Counted from the first letter of the stretch, positions 1 to 6,276 are shown. The stretch: 6,412 nucleotides of DNA from Acidobacteriota bacterium (GCA_029777145.1 JAKOSS010000518.1:1-6412); one strand, 5' to 3'. A program made the numbers and translations. The notes: generated from the sequence alone by a model not told the origin.

Positions 1-48
1 GCGAAAAATCCCACGTTTCCTCGGTTTAGGACCCAACCGACCGAATGA
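1..48 (+). CDS. Possible C-terminal end of an upstream gene (partial)
   Basis: The reading frame starting at base 1 stays open for 15 codons and ends in TGA at 46-48. It therefore overlaps the ATG of the CheA-like gene as ATGA, a common arrangement in translationally coupled operons. The visible tail reads AKNPTFPRFRTQPTE and has no recognisable motif. Fifteen open codons could easily arise by chance, so the ATGA overlap is the main support. If real, this would be the preceding gene of the same operon. No function can be given. Confidence 0.3.
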   Translation, partial: AKNPTFPRFRTQPTE

Positions 49-1157
49 GCGAATTTCGCCAAAATCTATTGAGAGAGTTCGTCGAACCTCTCGAAACAAT
101 ACAATCATCCGTATCCAATAACTTTTCCGATGCCGATCGGCGCGAGGCATTTCGCGTCGTGCATTCGGTCAAGGGTTGTTCGCGGACGTTCGGTCTCGTC
201 AGGTGCGCGGAAATTGCGGCGGAACTCGAATCGATCCTCGCGGCCGACGATATCCCGACGGATCAGATCGCGAGCGACATTCTCGATCGGCTGGCGTTGC
301 TTATCGAATCCGTCAGGCGTCCGAACACCGGCGGAAACTTGAATCCGCGTGCTTCGGTCTCGGCGCTTGTTCCGAATACGCATACCGTCTTCGGACGCAT
401 CAGTTCGGAGGTGTACGAGCAACTGACGGAGCGCGAACGAGCGTCGATAGTTTCGGCGCTGCGGCGCGGCCGACGGATCTTCAGCCTGTCGGCATCGGCC
501 GGCGACGGGCGATTCGCCGAAGATTTCGGCACGATTCGTGACCGTGTTTCCCGCGCCGGAGAGATCATCGCCGTCCTGCCCGGTTTGGAAACCGAAAAGG
601 GCGCTACTTCCCTTCAGTTCCTGGCGTCGACGCCGGACGACGATCCGACCGATGTCCCCGGCGCCGAGGATCTGAATATCGACGCGCCGGACGAGGATCT
701 GACGGAACTTCTCGACGAGATCGCGAGTCACGTGTCGCGCGTGGCCGGTGAAGCGTCGAAGAAGGTCAGTCTCGGGATCGTCTGCGGAGACGTTGAACTC
801 GGCTCGCTCGCTAAGCCGGTTTTCGAGATTCTCTTGCACCTGACGTCGAACGCCGTCGATCACGGCTTCGACAAATCTGGAAAGATCGATCTTTCGATCC
901 TCAACCGCGGGGATGGGATCGAGATCTCGGTGGCCGACGACGGAGTCGGCATCGATTCCGGATTCGCGGACTCGCTTTCGGTCGATGGCGAGATCTTCGA
1001 TCCCGGGTTCTCGACACTCAGCGAATCAGGGCCGAACTCCGGACGCGGCTACGGACTTTACGCCGTCAAAACGGAGATTGGCAAACTGAACGGCAAAATT
1101 CGCGTCGAAAGCCGTAAAGACGTGGGAACACGATTCGTCGTCACGATTCCCGCGTAG
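45..1157 (+). CDS. CheA-like histidine kinase: Hpt, P2-like segment and HATPase, no CheW domain
   Basis: This 370-residue cytoplasmic protein has no membrane segment. Residues 4-90 form an Hpt domain with the motif HSVKG, and H40 is the likely phosphorylated histidine. Residues 112-195 (including GEIIAVLPG near 173) resemble the segment found between Hpt and kinase domains in some CheA-like proteins. From about 219 to the end is a CheA-type HATPase: N box HLTSNAVDHGF (265-275), G1 box VADDGVGID (296-304), GFST (321-324) and G2 box SGRGYGL (332-338). The protein ends right after the ATPase, so the C-terminal CheW-like P5 domain of classical CheA (usually 600 or more residues) is absent, and a canonical P3 dimerisation helix pair is not obvious. 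An in-frame stop at 27-29 makes ATG 45 the earliest start; no Shine-Dalgarno precedes it, so coupling to an upstream frame is likely. I infer phosphotransfer to a response regulator encoded elsewhere. Confidence 0.85.
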   Translation: MSEFRQNLLREFVEPLETIQSSVSNNFSDADRREAFRVVHSVKGCSRTFGLVRCAEIAAELESILAADDIPTDQIASDILDRLALLIESVRRPNTGGNLNPRASVSALVPNTHTVFGRISSEVYEQLTERERASIVSALRRGRRIFSLSASAGDGRFAEDFGTIRDRVSRAGEIIAVLPGLETEKGATSLQFLASTPDDDPTDVPGAEDLNIDAPDEDLTELLDEIASHVSRVAGEASKKVSLGIVCGDVELGSLAKPVFEILLHLTSNAVDHGFDKSGKIDLSILNRGDGIEISVADDGVGIDSGFADSLSVDGEIFDPGFSTLSESGPNSGRGYGLYAVKTEIGKLNGKIRVESRKDVGTRFVVTIPA

Positions 1158-1160
1158 CCT

Positions 1161-1754
1161 ATGCCGAAATTCATCGCCGTTATCGCCGTCGTCCTCGCCT
1201 TGTGTGCTGCCCTTCCGGCAGGCGCGCAGGATCTTCCCGACGAGATCCGCGGATACAAAGTGCACGAGGCGAACGTCGTTGTCACGAACCGCCGGGAATC
1301 TGTCGGCGACCGCGAACCGGACGCGATCGTGCGTGTCGGAGATCCGGTCATCGCCGATACGTCGCTCAAGGGAATGACGATCGAGGTCACCTGCGATCTC
1401 GAAACGCTCGGCAACAGCGGTTCGGTCGATTTCCTTCTCTTCAAAGACTTTAAGGTCAATGGCATGGCCGTGACCATCGACGAATACAACCACGCCTTCG
1501 AGTTCAAGAAGAAGACAACGGTCGTCCTGCCGCAGCCGGTTTCGGTTTTTGTCGGAACGTTGCAGACGCTCAAGGGCGCACTCGGCGAGATCCGCGATTC
1601 GAAACCGGAATGGGAAGTCACCGGAACCGTCTTCGTCTTCGGAAAATTCAAAAAATGGGGAATGAAGTTCAAACGCGTCATTCCTGTGAACATCCGACTA
1701 ACCGTTCAAAATCCGATCCGCTCACGGAAGATATTTTCGAATCTGGGTTTTTAG
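1161..1754 (+). CDS. Small exported protein, possibly LEA14/WHy-like
   Basis: This 197-residue protein starts with a short basic end, a hydrophobic stretch (about residues 4-18) and a small-residue cleavage site near AGA/QD (about 22-23), which fits a Sec signal peptide without the lipobox cysteine of a lipoprotein. The mature part is rich in alternating hydrophobic residues, suggesting a beta sandwich. The segment around VDFLLFKDFKVNGMAV, and the later VTGTVFVFGKFKKWGMKFKR, recall LEA14/WHy-type domains in which a lone VNG lies between strands; this is a tentative impression, not a firm family call. The C-terminal end is basic. The ATG lies three bases after the kinase stop and has no Shine-Dalgarno, so translation is probably coupled. 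A periplasmic or surface role is inferred from the signal peptide only. The stop codon abuts a repeat block. Confidence 0.75.
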   Translation: MPKFIAVIAVVLALCAALPAGAQDLPDEIRGYKVHEANVVVTNRRESVGDREPDAIVRVGDPVIADTSLKGMTIEVTCDLETLGNSGSVDFLLFKDFKVNGMAVTIDEYNHAFEFKKKTTVVLPQPVSVFVGTLQTLKGALGEIRDSKPEWEVTGTVFVFGKFKKWGMKFKRVIPVNIRLTVQNPIRSRKIFSNLGF

Positions 1755-1765
1755 TCAGTGGTCGG

Positions 1766-1812
1766 TGACCCCATTTGCGATTTTAGATTTGCGATTTGCG
1801 ATTTGTATTTTG
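1766..1812 (+). repeat. 47-base direct repeat, copy 1
   Basis: This stretch is identical to 2007-2053. It starts TGACCCC and then carries five seven-base units of the ATTTGCG type (1773-1807: three exact copies, one ATTTTAG and one ATTTGTA), followed by TTTTG. It directly precedes the first GCTCACT array, five bases before its first unit. Confidence 0.95.
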
Positions 1813-1817
1813 TTCCC

Positions 1818-1992
1818 GCTCACTGCTCACTGCTCACTGCTCACTGCTCACGGCTCACGGCTCACTGCTCACTGCTTACGGCTCGCTGCTCACGGCTCAC
1901 GGCTCACGGCTCACTGCTCACGGCTCACTGCTCACGGCTCACTGCTCACTGCTCACTGCTTACTGCTCACGGCTCACTGCTCACTGCTTACT
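1818..1992 (+). repeat. Array of 25 heptamers, consensus GCTCACT
   Basis: There are exactly 25 contiguous seven-base units with no insertion or deletion. Thirteen are GCTCACT, eight GCTCACG, two GCTTACT, one GCTTACG and one GCTCGCT, so variation is limited to unit positions 4, 5 and 7. Unit length is far too short for a CRISPR repeat and there are no spacers. In the opposite strand the unit reads AGTGAGC and gives frequent TGA stops. Confidence 0.95.
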
Positions 1993-2006
1993 GCTTCACC
2001 GACCAC

Positions 2007-2053
2007 TGACCCCATTTGCGATTTTAGATTTGCGATTTGCGATTTGTATTTTG
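2007..2053 (+). repeat. 47-base direct repeat, copy 2
   Basis: This is a perfect copy of 1766-1812 in the same orientation. Its first four bases overlap the right arm of the 14-base inverted repeat. Five further bases separate it from the second heptamer array, as in copy 1, although those five bases differ. Confidence 0.95.
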
Positions 2054-2058
2054 GTCCT

Positions 2059-2100
2059 GCTCACTGCTTACTGCTCACGGCTCACTGCTCACGGTTCACT
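2059..2100 (+). repeat. Short array of six heptamers, GCTCACT family
   Basis: Six contiguous units follow copy 2 of the direct repeat: two GCTCACT, two GCTCACG, one GCTTACT and one GTTCACT. A degenerate seventh (GCTCAGC) follows at 2101-2107. The same variant alphabet as in the long array points to a common origin of the two. Confidence 0.9.
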
Positions 2101-2152
2101 GCTCAGCCGTCACACTGACTGATGGAATCGTTCATCCTGACCGCTCCGAATC

Positions 2153-2170
2153 ACGCCGCCCAATCGGCGT
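2153..2170. other. Hairpin with 6-base perfect stem
   Basis: ACGCCG (2153-2158) pairs with CGGCGT (2165-2170) around a six-base loop, CCCAAT. No T-run follows, so it is not a standard terminator. It lies between the repeat modules and the possible structured RNA. It could be a processing or pausing element, or it may have no role. Confidence 0.4.
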
Positions 2171-2190
2171 TCGCTACTAAACCCCACAAT

Positions 2191-2196
2191 TACAAT
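2191..2196 (+). promoter_or_regulatory. Weak -10 promoter candidate (TACAAT)
   Basis: TACAAT matches the bacterial -10 consensus at five of six positions and would place a transcript start near 2203, just before the hairpin-rich segment. No convincing -35 hexamer is found 16-18 bases upstream. It is listed because a terminator-like structure downstream needs a transcript to end. Confidence 0.25.
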
Positions 2197-2202
2197 AGTT
2201 TA

Positions 2203-2421
2203 CACATACTCCACCGTCGTGGCACACGGCGTGCAATCAATTAAACCGCCGTGGCCCGAGATGGTCGCGATCATGGGCACGATCCGAGGCAGGAATCAGA
2301 GACCGCGGCTTTTACAGATTGGAACAACAAGACCCCGCCTTGGGCAAGGCGGAACGATGGACAACCACCTCGCACGCTCAAACCAGCTGAAGCCGGATCG
2401 AAAGGTCCGGCTTTTGCTTTT
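2203..2421 (+). ncRNA. Candidate structured RNA or leader between the repeat blocks
   Basis: This unique segment holds no convincing protein gene. The two short GTG-started frames here (2219-2443, 2251-2436) lack ribosome-binding sites and run straight through the terminal hairpin. Several helices can be drawn. CACGGCG (2225-2231) pairs with 2247-2253. Immediately adjacent, GCCC (2254-2257) pairs with 2275-2278, with an inner GAT/ATC pair (2260-2262 with 2270-2272). CCGCCTT (2335-2341) pairs perfectly with 2346-2352 around a GGGC loop. A terminator-like stem ends the segment at 2390-2413. I match no RNA family with confidence: tmRNA, RNase P, SRP RNA and the common riboswitch signatures were not recognised. 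It could be an independent small RNA of about 215 bases, or an upstream leader able to attenuate read-through into kgd. Confidence 0.3.
2390..2421 (+). terminator. Intrinsic terminator-like hairpin
   Basis: AAGCCGGA (2390-2397) pairs with TCCGGCTT (2406-2413) in an eight-base perfect stem with an eight-base loop. It is followed by the T-rich TTTTGCTTTT tail (2412-2421). The stem is GC-rich and the geometry fits rho-independent termination on the + strand. It most likely ends a transcript from the hairpin-rich segment or read-through from the kinase operon, insulating the kgd promoter downstream. Confidence 0.65.
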
Positions 2422-2424
2422 GGC

Positions 2425-2456
2425 AGTGAGCAGTAAGCGGTGAGCAGTGAGCAGTG
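2425..2456 (-). repeat. Inverted short heptamer array (AGTGAGC)
   Basis: Four full units and a four-base remainder are seen on the + strand: two AGTGAGC, one AGTAAGC and one GGTGAGC, then AGTG. These are the reverse complement of the GCTCACT family in the large array, including the same C/T variant. The array starts four bases after the terminator tail. Confidence 0.85.
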
Positions 2457-2458
2457 TC

Positions 2459-2514
2459 TTGAATCTTGAATTTTGAATCTTGAATTTTTACTTTTTACTT
2501 TTTACTTTTTGCAT
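2459..2514 (+). repeat. T-rich heptamer tract (TTGAATC then TTTACTT)
   Basis: Eight contiguous seven-base units can be laid out. Four alternate TTGAATC and TTGAATT, three are exact TTTACTT, and the last is TTTGCAT. The sequence is unlike the GCTCACT family, but the unit length is the same. It sits just upstream of the kgd promoter candidate, so an AT-rich upstream-element effect on transcription is conceivable but not shown. Confidence 0.85.
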
Positions 2515-2536
2515 TTTCCGCCTCCCCGCCCCGATT

Positions 2537-2545
2537 TGCTAAAAT
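2537..2545 (+). promoter_or_regulatory. kgd: Extended -10 promoter candidate for kgd
   Basis: TGC followed by TAAAAT (2540-2545) matches an extended -10 element, with the hexamer differing from TATAAT at one position. No good -35 lies at the right distance, which is tolerated for extended -10 promoters. Transcription would start near 2552 and leave a leader of about 30 bases before the ATG. The AT-rich heptamer tract lies upstream. Confidence 0.45.
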
Positions 2546-2564
2546 AACCGATTGAACAAACATC

Positions 2565-2578
2565 GGGAGAAACGGGAG
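2565..2578 (+). promoter_or_regulatory. kgd: Ribosome-binding sequences of kgd
   Basis: Two purine-rich cores precede the gene: GGGAGA at 2565-2570 and GGGAG at 2574-2578. The first stands 10 bases before ATG 2581. The second is only 2 bases before that ATG but 11 bases before the in-frame ATG at 2590. The true start may therefore be either codon; the difference is three residues. Confidence 0.6.
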
Positions 2579-2580
2579 TT

Positions 2581-5500
2581 ATGAGCAGCATGCCCAACAA
2601 TTTCAGCGAGTACATTGCGGACAATTTCGGAGCCAACGCGACCTACGTCGAAGGTCTTTTCGCCAAATATCAGGCCGATCCGGGCTCGATCGACGAGTCA
2701 TGGCAGGAGTTCTTTGCCGAAATGCTCGGCACATCGAAACCGGCGCCTAAACCTGTCCCCGTTGCCGCGCCGGTCACCGAACCGCGAGCCGTTGAACCCA
2801 AATCCGAAGTCCCGACTCCGAAATCCGAAATCGCCATCGGTCCCGACACGACCGTCAAGCCGATCATCGGCCCGGCGAAAAAGATCGTCGAGAACATGGA
2901 AACCTCGCTGACCGTCCCGACGGCGACCAGCGTCCGCAACATTCCGGTCAAGGTCCTCGAAGAAAACCGGGTCCAGATCAACACTCACCTCAAAGCGTCA
3001 GGACGCGGCAAGGTTTCGTTCACGCATATCATCGCCTGGGCGATCGTCCGGGCGATCAAGGCGATGCCGGTCATGAACCACGGCTTCGGGATTGTCGACG
3101 GCAAACCGTCACGCCTTGAAAACAACTCGATCAATCTCGGCATCGCGATCGATGTCGAGAAAAAGGACGGCTCGCGGAGCCTTCTTGTTCCGAACATCAA
3201 AGGCTGCGAACGGATGAACTTCGCCCAGTTCTTTGCCGCATACAATGAGACTGTCGCGAAAGCGCGCGACGGAAAGCTTGAGATCGCGGACTTTCAGGGC
3301 ACGACGGTCTCGCTGACGAATCCGGGAACGATCGGAACCGTCGCCTCGAATCCGCGGCTGATGTCGGGCCAAAGCGCGATCATCGCCACCGGCGCGATCG
3401 AATATCCCGCGGAATATTCGGCGATGACTCCGGCGGCGCTGTCGCAGCTCGGGATTTCGAAGACGATCACGTTGACGTCGACGTACGATCACCGCGTCAT
3501 TCAGGGAGCGGAAAGCGGCATGGTCCTCGCGCGGATCCATGAATTCCTTGTCGGAAAGAACGCCTTCTACGACGAGGTCTTCAGCGATCTCGGCATCCAT
3601 TATCCGCCGATGCGCTGGGCCGAAGACTTCAATCCGTCGCTTTTCGGGGGCGAACATGCAAGCGAACAGGCCGAGAAACAGGCGAATGTTCTGCAACTGA
3701 TCAACGCCTACCGCATCCGCGGACACCTGCTCGCCGATATCGACCCGCTCGACATGACGTCTTATCGCGCCGCCGAGCTCGAGCTTGAGAATTATGGCCT
3801 GACGATCTGGGACCTCGACCGCGAATTCATCACCGGCGGACTGCATGACGAGAAGACCGCAACTCTGCGCCGGATCCTCGAGATCATGCAAAAGGCATAT
3901 TGCGGAAAGGTCGGAACCGAATATCGCCACATTCAAAGCAAGGAAGAGAAGGACTGGATCAGGCTTCAGGTCCGCACGGCGTTCGTCGATACCGAACCGC
4001 TGCCGGTCGAAACCAAAAAGGCGCTGCTTTCGAAACTGATCGAAGCCGAGCAGTTCGAGCAATTCCTGCACAAGAAGTATCTCGGCCAGAAACGGTTTTC
4101 GCTCGAAGGATGCGAAACGGTCATTCCGATGCTCGATCAGCTCGTCGAACTGGCGTCCGCTCACGGCGTCAACGAGATCTACATGGGCATGGCGCATCGC
4201 GGCCGGCTCAACGTGCTGTCGAACATCGTCGATTATTCGATGGCGGAACGCATCTTCACAATCTTCGAAGGATCGTCGCACCCGAATTTCCCTGCCGATG
4301 AGGGAGACGTCAAATATCATCAGGGCGCGGTCGGAAAGCGCGTCACGAAGAGCGGCAACGAGATCCGGATCGAACTTTCGTGCAATCCGTCGCACCTCGA
4401 ATTCGTCAACCCGGTCGTCGAAGGCATGGCGCGCGCCCGGCAGGACGAACTGCGCAACGCGAAGGGCGAACCCCGCGAGGTGGCGATCGACAAGATCCTG
4501 CCGGTTCTGATGCACGGCGACGCGGCCTTTGCCGGTCAGGGCGTCGTCATGGAAACCCTGCAGCTCGCGAATCTGACCGGATACCGCACCGGCGGCACGA
4601 TCCATCTCGTCATCAACAATCAGATCGGATTTACGACTTCGCCGGAGATGTCTCGCTCTTCGATCTACTCGACCGATGCCGCGCAGATCACTCAGACGCC
4701 GATCTTTCACATCAACGGAGACGATCCGGAAGCAGCCTTCCGCGTCATCCAGATCGCGCTCGCGTACCGCCAGAAATTCAACAAGGACGTCGTGCTCGAT
4801 CTCGTCGGTTTCCGCCGGCTCGGCCACAACGAGGGCGACGAGCCGAGCTACACCCAGCCGCTCATGTACGCGCGCGTGAAAGCCCATCCGGGAACGCGTC
4901 ATCTCTATGCCGAACAGCTCATTCGCGAAGGCGTGATCACCGAGGACGATCTCAAATCGATGACCGATGCGATCGTTGAGAAATACGAAGGCATCCTCGC
5001 GCGGGCGAAGGAGATCGCCGCCGAACGTCCGAAAAAGGCACGTACGGTCCCGTTCGTCGAAGACGAGGACGGCTCGGGAGTGTTCCCGACGGCGATCAGC
5101 AGCGACGATCTGAAAAAAGTCTCGGACGCGATTTCGCTCGTTCCCGAAGGATTTCAGATCAACCCGAAAATGGTCGGCCAGCTCGCGCGCCGCGCGAAGA
5201 TGGGTTCCGGCGAAGTGCCGATGGACTGGGGATTTGCCGAGGCGATCTCGATCGGGTCGCTCGTGCTTGACGGCACGGCCGTCCGTCTTTCAGGACAGGA
5301 TTCCGGCCGCGGCACATTCTCGCAGCGCCATGCGTCGATGTACGACACTGTGACCGGAAACCGCTGGTCGCCGCTGACCGAATTGCGCAGCGAGGCGAAC
5401 CGCAAGGCCCGGTTCTATGTTTACGATTCGAGCCTTTCGGAAATGGGCGTTCTCGGCTTCGAATACGGCTATTCGGTGATCGCTCATGATGATTTGGTTA

Positions 5501-6276
5501 TGTGGGAAGCGCAGTTCGGAGATTTCTCGAACGGCGCGCAGGTCATCATCGATCAGTACATCTCGTCGTCCGAGGACAAGTGGAACCAGAAATGCCGTCT
5601 CGTGATGCTGCTCCCGCACGGATATGAAGGTCAGGGACCGGAGCACAGTTCGGCGCGCCTTGAACGCTATCTGCAACTCTGTGCCGAGAACAATCTCCAG
5701 GTCTGCTATCCATCGACGCCCGCGCAGTATTTCCATTTGCTCCGGCGTCAGGTGAAACAGGAGATCATCCGCCCGCTCGTTGTGATGACGCCGAAATCAC
5801 TGTTGAGGCTTCCGGCGGCATCGTCGACCGTGGACGAACTGACGAACGGCGGATTTCAGCCGGTGATAGACGACGCGAAGATCGATGACAGGGCTGCGGT
5901 CAAGCGGATCGTCGTTTGCTCGGGCAAGGTGTATTACGATCTCGACGCCGCGCGGCCCGAAGACGGCACGGCGGCGGTCGTGCGTCTTGAACAGTTCTAT
6001 CCGTTCCCGAAGACAATGCTTGCCGACCTGTTCGCGTCGTACCCGAATGCGACCGACGTCGTCTGGACGCAGGAAGAACCCAGCAACATGGGCGGCTGGA
6101 CGTTCGTCAAGGACAGGATCGACGAGATCCGCGGCGATCTGAAGCTCACATATGCGGGACGGGCTGCGTCGGCGTCACCGGCGACCGGAAGCTACACGAT
6201 CCACAATCTCGAACAGGACAAACTCGTCCGCGAGGCTTTCGGTATCGAGGAAAAGATCGCTCCGGCAAGTGCGTGA
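2581..6276 (+). CDS. kgd: Multifunctional 2-oxoglutarate decarboxylase/dehydrogenase E1 with fused E2-like domain (Kgd type)
   Basis: This 1231-residue protein has the architecture and length of mycobacterial Kgd. Residues 5-48 are the E1 N-terminal helix segment (YIADNFG...SWQEFF); 50-95 are a Pro/Lys/Glu-rich linker. Residues 100-340 are an E2-like acyltransferase domain with DFQGTTVSLTNPGTIGTV (237-254) and active-site DHRVIQGAESG (H304); no lipoyl domain is present. The E1 part starts near 365. It shows GMAHRGRLN (H539), KYHQG (H580), the thiamine-diphosphate/Mg stretch GDAAFAGQG...INNQIG (646-683), GHNEGDEPSYTQP (748-760), DSGRGTFSQRH (907-917), GPEHSSARLER (H1022) and EEPSNMGGW near the end. 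Known family role: decarboxylation of 2-oxoglutarate and transfer of the succinyl group in the TCA cycle, with a separate lipoylated E2 and an E3. The mycobacterial enzyme is activated by acetyl-CoA and inhibited by the FHA protein GarA; whether that holds here is unknown. It is probably a single-gene transcript. Confidence 0.95.
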   Translation: MSSMPNNFSEYIADNFGANATYVEGLFAKYQADPGSIDESWQEFFAEMLGTSKPAPKPVPVAAPVTEPRAVEPKSEVPTPKSEIAIGPDTTVKPIIGPAKKIVENMETSLTVPTATSVRNIPVKVLEENRVQINTHLKASGRGKVSFTHIIAWAIVRAIKAMPVMNHGFGIVDGKPSRLENNSINLGIAIDVEKKDGSRSLLVPNIKGCERMNFAQFFAAYNETVAKARDGKLEIADFQGTTVSLTNPGTIGTVASNPRLMSGQSAIIATGAIEYPAEYSAMTPAALSQLGISKTITLTSTYDHRVIQGAESGMVLARIHEFLVGKNAFYDEVFSDLGIHYPPMRWAEDFNPSLFGGEHASEQAEKQANVLQLINAYRIRGHLLADIDPLDMTSYRAAELELENYGLTIWDLDREFITGGLHDEKTATLRRILEIMQKAYCGKVGTEYRHIQSKEEKDWIRLQVRTAFVDTEPLPVETKKALLSKLIEAEQFEQFLHKKYLGQKRFSLEGCETVIPMLDQLVELASAHGVNEIYMGMAHRGRLNVLSNIVDYSMAERIFTIFEGSSHPNFPADEGDVKYHQGAVGKRVTKSGNEIRIELSCNPSHLEFVNPVVEGMARARQDELRNAKGEPREVAIDKILPVLMHGDAAFAGQGVVMETLQLANLTGYRTGGTIHLVINNQIGFTTSPEMSRSSIYSTDAAQITQTPIFHINGDDPEAAFRVIQIALAYRQKFNKDVVLDLVGFRRLGHNEGDEPSYTQPLMYARVKAHPGTRHLYAEQLIREGVITEDDLKSMTDAIVEKYEGILARAKEIAAERPKKARTVPFVEDEDGSGVFPTAISSDDLKKVSDAISLVPEGFQINPKMVGQLARRAKMGSGEVPMDWGFAEAISIGSLVLDGTAVRLSGQDSGRGTFSQRHASMYDTVTGNRWSPLTELRSEANRKARFYVYDSSLSEMGVLGFEYGYSVIAHDDLVMWEAQFGDFSNGAQVIIDQYISSSEDKWNQKCRLVMLLPHGYEGQGPEHSSARLERYLQLCAENNLQVCYPSTPAQYFHLLRRQVKQEIIRPLVVMTPKSLLRLPAASSTVDELTNGGFQPVIDDAKIDDRAAVKRIVVCSGKVYYDLDAARPEDGTAAVVRLEQFYPFPKTMLADLFASYPNATDVVWTQEEPSNMGGWTFVKDRIDEIRGDLKLTYAGRAASASPATGSYTIHNLEQDKLVREAFGIEEKIAPASA
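2800..2834 (+). repeat. Heptamer-like tract inside the kgd linker
   Basis: Five contiguous seven-base units of the type AAATCCG (two exact; the others differ by one to three bases) encode a heptapeptide-like repeat, PKSEVPT then PKSEIAI (residues 73-86). Reverse-complemented, the last unit reads GCGATTT, a phase of the ATTTGCG heptamer in the intergenic direct repeats. The tract lies in the flexible, poorly conserved linker between the E1 N-terminal segment and the E2-like domain, where added residues are tolerated. Confidence 0.55.

Larger units (their letters stand above)
1754..2010. repeat. 14-base perfect inverted repeat bracketing the first module
   Basis: GTCAGTGGTCGGTG at 1754-1767 is the exact reverse complement of CACCGACCACTGAC at 1997-2010. 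The two arms enclose the first copy of the direct repeat and the 25-unit heptamer array. Such an end structure could be a fold-back hairpin or the termini of a non-autonomous mobile element. No transposase lies inside and no clear target-site duplication is seen. The left arm starts on the last base of the preceding stop codon. Confidence 0.8.
1753..2120 (+). repeat. Composite repeat region made of two modules in tandem
   Basis: Two modules of the same order and orientation follow each other with a 241-base offset. Each holds a 47-base sequence containing five ATTTGCG-like heptamers, followed by an array of GCTCACT-like heptamers. The region opens with AGTCAGTG (1753-1760) and closes with its inverted copy CACTGACT (2113-2120). 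It begins inside the stop codon of the upstream gene. All three forward frames happen to be open through most of it, but the translations are only low-complexity repeats (LLTAHCS and similar), so I do not call a gene. The layout resembles the short tandemly repeated repetitive (STRR) heptamers known from filamentous cyanobacteria; that relation is by analogy. Confidence 0.9.

Noticed and set aside
105..863. A 252-codon antisense frame in the kinase gene
   Set aside because: It mirrors the coding frame of a clearly recognisable Hpt/HATPase protein and has no motif of its own.
1818..1992. CRISPR array
   Set aside because: The units are 7 bases long and contiguous with no spacers, and no cas gene is present.
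1758..2122. Three overlapping forward frames of 83-117 codons through the heptamer arrays
   Set aside because: The heptamer unit simply lacks stops in any forward frame, so all three frames stay open together. The products are low-complexity repeats with no ribosome-binding site.
2203..2421. tmRNA, RNase P RNA, SRP RNA or a common riboswitch
   Set aside because: None of their conserved sequence signatures could be recognised, so only a generic structured-RNA candidate is kept.
2219..2443. Two GTG-started frames of 61 and 74 codons in the intergenic segment
   Set aside because: They lack Shine-Dalgarno sequences, have no recognisable motif, overlap each other and run through the terminator-like hairpin and into the repeat that follows.
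3109..4902. A 597-codon open frame on the opposite strand
   Set aside because: It lies wholly inside kgd, whose product has continuous family motifs. The antisense frame is very rich in Arg, Asp and Val, as expected from a mirror of GC-rich codons.
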